64,000 bases of DNA from positions 496,001 through 560,000 of the forward strand of contig NZQV01000010.1 in the NCBI GenBank assembly GCA_002696035.1, given 5' to 3'. This document shows, one piece after another, positions 26,023-32,855 of the stretch. Each line of letters begins with the position of its first letter. Position 1 is the stretch's first letter. The notes beneath the pieces were generated by a model, which worked only from the letters and a program-made list of their open reading frames with translations, searched no databases and was not told the origin of the DNA. The DNA is from Balneola sp. Lineage in GTDB: Bacteria; Bacteroidota; Rhodothermia; Balneolales; Balneolaceae. A program made the translations under genes and the position numbers.

Positions 26023-26496
26023 TCATTCCACTTCAAAAGAGACGCTAATTTCTACTTCGTGATCTTCCAAGAGGAAAGCCCTTAAGGTGTACGTTCCAGT
26101 TTCAAGATTTGTATTCTTAGTGTGATCCGGAGAAATTTCAATGGTTTTTGTTTCTCCCGGAGCGATATTCATAGCACTGGTTGCCATTGTACAGACCATG
26201 TCTTCTGTAGAATCGTAAATATTGTTTTCTCTTTTCTTTACCTGGTACCCCGTCTGACATCCGGAAGGAAAATCATAAGTCAAATCATGTTCTGAGATAT
26301 TGGTTAATGAAAAAACAGCCTGGATGTCATGCAAAGCGGAAATTCTATCAGATTCCAAAAGTAACTCTATTTCAAGACCATCGGATACTTTTGAAGTATA
26401 GTTTTCCTCAGTTTCACTTTTTGAGGTTGGAAATAAATTACTCTCACAAGCTGTGAACAAAAATATTAACAGAAATACTGTGCTTATGGCCTTCAT
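26023..26496 (-). CDS. BsuPI-domain lipoprotein
   Basis: A 157-aa lipoprotein with signal MKAISTVFLLIFLFTAC, the lipobox cysteine being the first residue of CESN. The mature part is one immunoglobulin-like domain of the BsuPI type, named after a Bacillus intracellular proteinase inhibitor. Family-like phrases are VFSLTNISEHDLTYDFPSGCQTGYQV, a central run to a second cysteine, NIAPGETKTIEI and GTYTLRAFL. Two cysteines in the domain (SGCQ and MVCT) could form a disulphide. It stands alone, about 120 nt downstream of the propeller lipoprotein on the same strand. Confidence 0.8.
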   Translation of the reverse strand: MKAISTVFLLIFLFTACESNLFPTSKSETEENYTSKVSDGLEIELLLESDRISALHDIQAVFSLTNISEHDLTYDFPSGCQTGYQVKKRENNIYDSTEDMVCTMATSAMNIAPGETKTIEISPDHTKNTNLETGTYTLRAFLLEDHEVEISVSFEVE

Positions 26497-26617
26497 ATAA
26501 CTGAACTTTTGTTTTTTGTTTTTGTTTTAATCAAAGCAAGCTATGAAACTACTGGCTAATTTAAGAACTAACCTTCCAATCCTCCAATTTTGGGAAGCTG
26601 ACAACACCGCACGTTTT

Positions 26618-27715
26618 TTAATTAAGTTCTGCTTTATATCGAAGTACTTGTGCATTCATGATATCGATCAGGTAGATGGTGTTTGTGTGGTCGATCATCA
26701 TATCATATAGAAAGTGTTCCCGCTGTGGGTCGGTGAATACCAGCTGCTTTTTCAGCTCCCCCTGAAGGTTATAGATCAAGAGCTGGGAGTCTGGCAGGTT
26801 TGGATCCAATCCTTGTTTTGGGATAAAGATGTAGAGGAGCTCATTTTTGACTTGAACGTCCTTGGCATACTGCAGCGGAGCTACCACGCCCGGACTATCC
26901 AGCTCTGTATTTCTTTGTACGATATGATCGAATATCGGATCTCTGACAGTGTTTGGGATCAGTTTTTTAAAGAGCAGCTTACCCTGATCTGAGTATTTCC
27001 GGATTTCACCAAGGGCATTAATGAAAAGTATAAATCCATCTTCTGTCTTAGCTGCCAGGGCTTCATTTTGAGCGCTTTTAGGAATTTCGCCGTTGACATA
27101 GGCCTGTCGCTCCTGATCCAGATCTACTCGTTGCGAATAATTGGTTGCAGGCTTTCCAATGCGTTGTCTTATGTCCTCCTCGTCATCCAATGAAGTTACG
27201 ACCGCCAGTGCATTCTCCTTCCCCAAAGTAGACACCAGCAGTTCATTGTCAGCGATCCAGACTTTTTGGCTGTACCTTGGATAGTGACTGTACGGAATCG
27301 TCTTAATGTGCTCGCCTTCACGACTGAAAAGGTCTAACCTGAACTCTTCCCGGTTGGTGGTTAGAAACTGGTCATTTCGGAAATTCAGATCTGCCGCACC
27401 TGACATCGGATCCCACTCCCCCGGTCCCCGCCCAACACTCCCAAAATCATATTGCTTGCTGCCGGATGTATCAAACACCATGATCTTATTAAAAGCATGA
27501 TCATAGATGGCAAAATGCTGTTCATCCATATAAACGATCTCCCGCGGCTCCCCCAAAAGATCAGTTTCTTGCGATATGACAACATCAAGGCTCCCGATCT
27601 GTACGGATTGGGGATCTACAGAGGGAATATTAGCCTGTGGTGGACCATCTTGAGAACAGGCATGAACTAGTATAAATAATACGCTGAAGAGTGATAACCT
27701 AAGGATATACCTCAT
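26618..27715 (-). CDS. 6-bladed beta-propeller lipoprotein
   Basis: A 365-aa lipoprotein with signal MRYILRLSLFSVLFILVHAC and a repetitive beta-rich mature region with NHL/6-bladed-propeller character: repeats around IMVFDTSGSKQYDFG, LDLFSREGEHIKTIP, IRKYSDQGKLLFKKL and IYNLQGELKKQLVF. Such proteins are abundant in Bacteroidota and their role is mostly unknown. The frame remains open to a TTG at 27769, but the ATG at 27715 gives the correct signal peptide. That ATG lies 21 nt downstream, in the direction of transcription, of the attC-like site. Confidence 0.82.
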   Translation of the reverse strand: MRYILRLSLFSVLFILVHACSQDGPPQANIPSVDPQSVQIGSLDVVISQETDLLGEPREIVYMDEQHFAIYDHAFNKIMVFDTSGSKQYDFGSVGRGPGEWDPMSGAADLNFRNDQFLTTNREEFRLDLFSREGEHIKTIPYSHYPRYSQKVWIADNELLVSTLGKENALAVVTSLDDEEDIRQRIGKPATNYSQRVDLDQERQAYVNGEIPKSAQNEALAAKTEDGFILFINALGEIRKYSDQGKLLFKKLIPNTVRDPIFDHIVQRNTELDSPGVVAPLQYAKDVQVKNELLYIFIPKQGLDPNLPDSQLLIYNLQGELKKQLVFTDPQREHFLYDMMIDHTNTIYLIDIMNAQVLRYKAELN

Positions 27716-27736
27716 GGAGAGTTTTTTATGGTGTTT

Positions 27737-27827
27737 GTTTAACAAACCGGAAAATAAGCGGCGAGCCAAGTTGTTAAAATTAATGTTCCGAACCCAAAAC
27801 GAGTCCGCTTATAACGCCTTGTTATAC
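27737..27827 (-). other. attC-like integron recombination site
   Basis: A 91-bp imperfect inverted repeat with integron attC architecture. The outer arms are GTTTAACAA (27737-27745) and TTGTTATAC (27819-27827), 8 of 9 paired. The inner arms are ATAAGCGG (27754-27761) and CCGCTTAT (27805-27812), a perfect 8 bp. They are separated by unpaired spacers of unequal length (8 and 6 nt). On the minus strand the site ends GTTAAAC, matching the GTTRRRY core, and begins TATAACAA like V. cholerae repeats (recalled). It starts 7 nt after the stop of the outer-membrane-protein gene, where a cassette's attC belongs. No integrase gene is in the window. Confidence 0.6.
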
Positions 27828-27834
27828 CTAAGGT

Positions 27835-28503
27835 TTAGTTTTGAGCTAGAACAAAACTTAGTGAAAGACCGAAAGTAGTGACATCTTCCTGTATCCCTAA
27901 TTTTGGGGTTACTACAAATGAATTACTTGGAGATGTTTCAAAAATCAAGGACACTCCTAAATTAAAAACAGTTGAATTGTCACTTTCTGATACAGATCCA
28001 GATGAGTCTTCGACCTTAGTTTCACCTGTAATGTAGTTTACTCCTACTTTAGGCTGGACTTTCATAGCATCAGAGGCTTCAACATCAGTAAATAAAGCAG
28101 CTCCAATTGTGAAATAATCACCCGTCACATCAATATTATTGTCGTCCAAAACATCATTCGTATATAATTGTTTCTGATAAAAACCACCTAAACTAAAAGA
28201 TACAGGAATTGACTCATCTTGTTTAATGGGGATATAAGAAACAAAGGGAGATATAACTGTAGCATTTAAGTCTTCACCAAGAAGCTGTTCATCAAATCCG
28301 AGACGACTTACTGAAAGCCCAAAATCGAGTACTCCAGAAAATGAATATCCAACTTCTCCACTAAAACCAGATATGTCATCATTTGTGGAAAATCCACCAC
28401 CTATTCCAAATCCATTTTGTCCTTTCTCCAAGTAAGAACTTTGTGCAAATGATACTGTGCTAAATGCCCCAAAAATTAGAAGTGAGAGAATTATTTTCTT
28501 CAT
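27835..28503 (-). CDS. Outer-membrane beta-barrel protein, possible gene cassette
   Basis: A 222-aa exported protein: signal MKKIILSLLIFGAFSTVSFAQ, then alternating amphipathic strands (FGIGGGFS, VGYSFSGVLDFGLSVSRLG, VSFSLGGFYQKQ, TFGLSLSFVLAQN) typical of a small eight-strand outer-membrane barrel. It ends in a hydrophobic strand. The stretch I counted (28081-28260) is about 32% G+C against about 47% in a sample of the next gene (27241-27300). It is followed at once by an attC-like site and preceded by a 25-nt sequence similar to one arm of that site. I recognise no specific family. Confidence 0.8.
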   Translation of the reverse strand: MKKIILSLLIFGAFSTVSFAQSSYLEKGQNGFGIGGGFSTNDDISGFSGEVGYSFSGVLDFGLSVSRLGFDEQLLGEDLNATVISPFVSYIPIKQDESIPVSFSLGGFYQKQLYTNDVLDDNNIDVTGDYFTIGAALFTDVEASDAMKVQPKVGVNYITGETKVEDSSGSVSESDNSTVFNLGVSLIFETSPSNSFVVTPKLGIQEDVTTFGLSLSFVLAQN

Positions 28504-28828
28504 AACGTCTTTTTATTTGATACTGATTTAGTAGGAATAACATAATATTATCCGAACGAAGACACTATTAGGGAAAACAAGCCGAAACTGCTTATACACG
28601 CTTTACTGTACCCTCGTATTCGTATAATGTGATTTTTAGGACAGTATCCGTTTAGTTGTTCGCCTAAGGTGTTTGGATAACAGACCTTTATCATGTCACC
28701 TAAGATAACACGATAACTTATTATTCCAATTATATTAATCCCTAAGAGATAATAGGTGTTGTTTAAGGGAGGCTAAGACCTTTGGTGGGGATGATGGAAA
28801 TCTTTCGGAGGTGCTCAATCATTACTAA
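28504..28828. other. Non-coding tract with repeated motifs upstream of the barrel gene
   Basis: A 325-nt AT-rich region without a credible ORF. It contains CTGCTTATACACGCTTTACT and five more bases (28588-28612), which match 19 of 24 positions of one arm of the attC-like site. It also holds a hairpin TTATCATGT/ACACGATAA (28688-28696 and 28708-28716), and repeated CCTAAG/CACCTTAGG words around 28663-28760 that form imperfect inverted repeats. It may be remnants of further recombination sites or a structured RNA. The promoter of the barrel gene should lie here. Confidence 0.4.
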
Positions 28829-29007
28829 AGTTGTCACCCCGAGTCGCGACGTTGCTGAAATAGATCTGGGAAGTCTTCCGCGAGGGGCCTCAAAGTCTCT
28901 AAAGGCATGTGGTATTTTACGTTGGGATCACGCCGGTAGTCGGACACAGTCCCTCTTGTTCAAGAAGCTCTCCCTTTGCTTTTCACGGGGCACTCGGGAT
29001 GACAACT
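28829..29007. repeat. 179-bp interspersed element with terminal inverted repeats
   Basis: The ends AGTTGTCACCCCGAG (28829-28843) and CTCGGGATGACAACT (28993-29007) are inverted copies matching at 14 of 15 positions. The interior has no ORF starting with its own signals; short frames read through it but look random. Similar GTCAYCCCGAG-ended intergenic elements are familiar from Bacteroidota genomes. Only one copy is in this window. Confidence 0.7.
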
Positions 29008-29062
29008 GAGATATTGAATTACAAATTTATACCTAATATGACTGAACATTCCTCCAAACAAA

Positions 29063-29088
29063 AAAAGGCTCCCTTTCGAGAGCCTTTT
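29063..29088 (-). terminator. Intrinsic terminator of the propeller-amidohydrolase gene
   Basis: Inverted repeat AAAAGGCTC (29063-29071) and GAGCCTTTT (29080-29088), 9 bp with an 8-nt loop, followed on the minus strand by a run of T. It lies 46 nt beyond the stop of the large amidohydrolase gene. Confidence 0.88.
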
Positions 29089-29134
29089 GGTTATTCGTTA
29101 TTTTGGATAACTAATGGGTTTCTTCGATCCAATC

Positions 29135-32100
29135 CTACTGCTTTCCTGGCAGGTTCGCTTTCCCGGGATTCACGTGGTTCCACTCAAACGGTCCGGCCTT
29201 CACCTGATTTGGATACACTTCATTCAGCGTATCTCCTTCATACAAACGTCCGTTTTTCATCACCCATTCTACGGTGTTGGTGTTTCGAAGGTCGTCCAAC
29301 GGATTTTCGTTGAGAATGATGATATCTGCCAGTTTACCGGCTTCAATGGAACCAATATCTCCATCAAGACCGATGGCCGTTGCGCCGTCTATGGTGGCTA
29401 CCTGAAGGGCGTCGTGGTTATTCATCCCTCCTGCGGCCATCGCCCAAAGCTCCCAGTGGTAACCGAGTCCCTGCAGCTGTCCGTGACTTCCAACTCCGGA
29501 AAGTCCGCCGGCTTCTTTCAGGTCTTTCTGAAATTCGGCATGCTTTTGAAATACATGCTCATCATCATGGAACCAGCCCGGACGTCTTCGCGACTTGGAC
29601 GCAAGTTCTTCGTACGGAGTGAAAGTCCTCAGCTTCTCATCAAAGAAGGGGTTTTCGCGGGAGTAGAAATAGTTTTCCGCCCACGGTCCGCCGTAAGAAA
29701 CCAGCAAAGTTGGAGTGACCGCCATTTGCGCCTCGGAAGTCACTTCGATCACATCATTGTAGATCGGGTAGATCGGAAATGAGTGCTCGTGCCCCGGGTA
29801 ACCATCAATGAGCTGAGTCATATTCAGTTTCCAGTCGAGGGCGCCTTCGGTGGTTGGCATGATGCTTTGCTCCTTAGCCGCCATCAGGATCCACTGCCGC
29901 TGTTCCCGGTTTCCGGCCAGATACATTTTGATGGTTTTGGTGTCGTAGTACTTGCTGTACTGCTTCATCACGTTTTTGGCATGCTCAAGGCTCTTGATGT
30001 TGTACGCCCAGAACCCAAGTCCGGGTCCGGTAGAATACACGCGCGGTCCGGGCATCATTCCGGTTTCAACCATATCTGCATAGGTCAGCACGTCGGTGGT
30101 GGCTGTTTGGGGATCACGCGTTGTGGTAACTCCGTAGGCCAGATTGGCCGCATATCCAAAGAATTCCTGTTTGTGGATATTCCACGGCGCCCACAAGTGA
30201 GCATGCGTATCTACAAAACCAGGGATGACCGTCTTGCCAGAAAGATCTCTGGTTTCGGCTCCATTTGGGGCCGTCAGGTTGGTTCCTACTTCAATAATGC
30301 GGTTATTTTCGATGAGGATATCGCCATTTTCGATCACCTCTTCCCCATTCATAGTGATGATACGGGCGTTTTGCAGCAAGATGGTTCCTTCGGGAATATC
30401 GCGCTCAACCGTTACTTCTATGCTCAGTTCCTGAGGCTTATAGCCCTCCTCTTCTTTTTCTTCCTCTTCATCATTCGAAGATTCTTCATCCTCACCGTTT
30501 TCATCGGAATCTGAATCATCATCTTTCTTAGCCTTTTCTTCCGCTTTTTTGGCTTCAGCTTCTGCTTTCTCAGCAGCTTCCACACTGTCGGCGTAAGCTT
30601 CAGAGTCACCCAGATCATAAATAAAATGTCCGTGCCCGATAGACCAGTGTACTTTGGAGGCATCATCCGACCAGTTCGGGAATTGTCCGCCAATGGTGGT
30701 CAGTTTTTTGGATGGAAAAGCTGCGCCCTCAGGATTCGCTACAGAAATATGAGGCGTATCGCCACCCACTTTGGGGACGGTGACTACATAAATATCATTG
30801 TTGATGAGCGCCATCGCCTGATCTCCTTCCGGAGCCATCGCGATCAAACCGGCACTGGAAGGCGGATTGTTTTCTTTGGCCGCTTCTTCAGGGTGAAGCA
30901 TATCCGGAGTGGGATAATTGGATCCCATCGCTCCAAATCCTGCCGTGGTAATACCGGTGATGCGCACGTGCTCCTTCTCATCGGTTCCATCCCACCGAAT
31001 GGAAACCAACGTTCCATTTCCGCGATTCAGATAGATACGATCATTGGATTTCACAAAATGCGGGTTACTTCGTCCGTTACTTTTTGCAATGAAATTATTG
31101 GAGCCGCCATTAGCTGAGATCCAGACCAATTCATCTGTTGAACCGAAGGCATTTGGGCCATAAGAACGCTCATAACTACGGTTATCTCCCCGAAGCGCTA
31201 CAATGCGGTTGCTATTATACGACCATACCGGCTCACTATAAATTCCGGGCTCTCGCGTGATCTTTTCCGGACGAACACGCCGCGCATTCGGATTCACTTT
31301 GTACAAAGCGCCGCCTTCTTCTGCATCGTAGGTAGCATATACGATCCATTCTCCATTCGGAGACCAGGTCGGCTGGGCTTCAATGGTTTCGGAATTGGTC
31401 AGTCTTTTTGGCTCACCATCCGGCAGATCCTGAACATACAGATCGTTTAAAACAGTAAAGGCAAGCTGCTCTCCGTTTGGCGAAGGAACGGCATCACGGA
31501 TCTGTGTAGCCACCATTTCTTTTTCATCAGAAACGGGATATTTGAAAAAGACTTCGGGTCCCATTTCAAGATGAACATCGGCTTCAAATGGAATTTCAGT
31601 CTCTTTACCTGACGCAATATTGATCTTGTATATCTTTCCATTGTAGGAAGTTAGCAGATTCTTATTATCCGGGGTGAAGGTCATTCCGGGCAGTACACCC
31701 ATCGTGGCAATAGACTCCTGATCATCTCGCTGCACCGGATAGGCAAGCCATCGCTCATCACCGGTTTCCATATCGCGAAGCACCAAACCGGTTTGATCTT
31801 CATAGCGTGAACCGTACACCATCCACTTTCCATCATGCGAAATAGTTGGGGTGAAAGCCGATCCGTATCGGGAAGTTACCCGGTCGGTGGAGCCATCTTC
31901 CCGGTCATACACGCCGATCTGATATTGTGGAAGTTGGGCGTTGTAATCCCAGGCACCGCTGCGCTGAGAATAATAAATGTATCTTCCATCTGGAGTGATC
32001 GCCGGGTCTATGATCTTCAAATTCTGCGGTTCTCCGATCAAAGCCGTTCCGCTTCCGCCCTCTTTATGAATAAGCCATAATTTGGGAGTCAAGCCGCCTT

Positions 32101-32602
32101 TGGAGGCCACCACATATTTTCCGTCCGGAGTCCAGACCGCGTTTGTGTAGCGCGTATTGCCGCCTTTGGTGATCTGTGTGATCTCGGAGGTGTCTTGCAC
32201 GTCAACATAATAAAGATCCTCTTCCCCGGAAGCATCCGAAGTGAAAAGCACATATTTGCCATCGGGACTATATCGGGGATGCGTATCGAAAGCCATGCCG
32301 TCGGTCAGCTGTTCCGCTTGTCCACCCGACATGGGGATTCGGTAGATATCCCCCATAAGATCGAAGACGATATGCTGGCCGTCGGGACTTACATCCAGCG
32401 ACATCCAGGTGGCTTCGTCGGTAGAAAACTCCACGACTCGTCCGGGTTCCATAGGCAGTTCATTTTCTGCTTTCTTGATCTTGTTGGTGTCGGTTTCAGC
32501 CGTATCCTGAACCATCGGAAAGATCGACGCCTCAGCATGTTGTACCGAAAAAAGGCCCAACAAAACCATCATTAATAATCGAAATGGTTTTAGCACATTC
32601 AT
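29135..32602 (-). CDS. Exported PD40/TolB-type propeller fused to an amidohydrolase
   Basis: A 1155-aa exported two-part enzyme. Signal peptide about 1-25. Residues about 55-680 carry many PD40/TolB-like propeller repeats (SPDGQHIVFD, SPDGKYVLFTSD, SPNGEWIVYATYD). A strongly charged linker (about 690-750: Glu/Lys/Ala-rich, then runs of Asp, Ser and Glu) leads to an amidohydrolase barrel. That barrel has VIPGFVDTHAHLWAP (the HxH metal motif), TIKMYLAG (candidate bridging lysine) and a C-terminal TIDGATAIGLDGDIGSIEAGKLADIIIL. Fusions like this occur in Bacteroidota and are often annotated as amidohydrolase; the substrate is unknown. It appears to be a single-gene unit ending in a strong terminator. 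Confidence 0.88.
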   Translation of the reverse strand: MNVLKPFRLLMMVLLGLFSVQHAEASIFPMVQDTAETDTNKIKKAENELPMEPGRVVEFSTDEATWMSLDVSPDGQHIVFDLMGDIYRIPMSGGQAEQLTDGMAFDTHPRYSPDGKYVLFTSDASGEEDLYYVDVQDTSEITQITKGGNTRYTNAVWTPDGKYVVASKGGLTPKLWLIHKEGGSGTALIGEPQNLKIIDPAITPDGRYIYYSQRSGAWDYNAQLPQYQIGVYDREDGSTDRVTSRYGSAFTPTISHDGKWMVYGSRYEDQTGLVLRDMETGDERWLAYPVQRDDQESIATMGVLPGMTFTPDNKNLLTSYNGKIYKINIASGKETEIPFEADVHLEMGPEVFFKYPVSDEKEMVATQIRDAVPSPNGEQLAFTVLNDLYVQDLPDGEPKRLTNSETIEAQPTWSPNGEWIVYATYDAEEGGALYKVNPNARRVRPEKITREPGIYSEPVWSYNSNRIVALRGDNRSYERSYGPNAFGSTDELVWISANGGSNNFIAKSNGRSNPHFVKSNDRIYLNRGNGTLVSIRWDGTDEKEHVRITGITTAGFGAMGSNYPTPDMLHPEEAAKENNPPSSAGLIAMAPEGDQAMALINNDIYVVTVPKVGGDTPHISVANPEGAAFPSKKLTTIGGQFPNWSDDASKVHWSIGHGHFIYDLGDSEAYADSVEAAEKAEAEAKKAEEKAKKDDDSDSDENGEDEESSNDEEEEKEEEGYKPQELSIEVTVERDIPEGTILLQNARIITMNGEEVIENGDILIENNRIIEVGTNLTAPNGAETRDLSGKTVIPGFVDTHAHLWAPWNIHKQEFFGYAANLAYGVTTTRDPQTATTDVLTYADMVETGMMPGPRVYSTGPGLGFWAYNIKSLEHAKNVMKQYSKYYDTKTIKMYLAGNREQRQWILMAAKEQSIMPTTEGALDWKLNMTQLIDGYPGHEHSFPIYPIYNDVIEVTSEAQMAVTPTLLVSYGGPWAENYFYSRENPFFDEKLRTFTPYEELASKSRRRPGWFHDDEHVFQKHAEFQKDLKEAGGLSGVGSHGQLQGLGYHWELWAMAAGGMNNHDALQVATIDGATAIGLDGDIGSIEAGKLADIIILNENPLDDLRNTNTVEWVMKNGRLYEGDTLNEVYPNQVKAGPFEWNHVNPGKANLPGKQ

Positions 32603-32774
32603 AGGATTGGTAGTTAGTTATGGTTGAAATTCCTGTTACGGAAACGGGAAGAAATGTTGTACTCGAAAACGATAAAATCCGTAATCAGAAGAAAGGGATT
32701 GTAAGAAATTTGAACAGTGAATTAAAATTAGATGTACTCATAAATCACATGAAATATAGAAATGGAATTCAACA

Positions 32775-32797
32775 GCATCCATCACGCCGCCGGATGC
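32775..32797. other. Hairpin in the 253-nt spacer 32603-32855
   Basis: Perfect 6-bp arms GCATCC/GGATGC with an 11-nt loop, about 58 nt past the stop of the DUF5686 gene. There is no T-run on either side, so termination is uncertain. The rest of the spacer shows no gene or other motif. Confidence 0.35.
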
Positions 32798-32855
32798 TTT
32801 CCTGAATTATGATCCCTCCCCCCCCGGTCAGGCAGAAAGATGGCTCTTTGGTGGT

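Noticed and set aside
26497-26617. A further attC expected after the propeller lipoprotein if the array continued
   Set aside because: I found no nested inverted repeats in this gap, so the cassette interpretation is limited to one site.
28653-28716. A second attC-like inverted repeat
   Set aside because: The ends pair only loosely (about 14 of 21) and the core motif is not in the right place, so I kept it only as a structured tract.
28782-29009. A 75-codon open frame
   Set aside because: It lies almost wholly in the 179-bp inverted-repeat element and has no protein-like pattern; such frames are common artefacts of these repeats.
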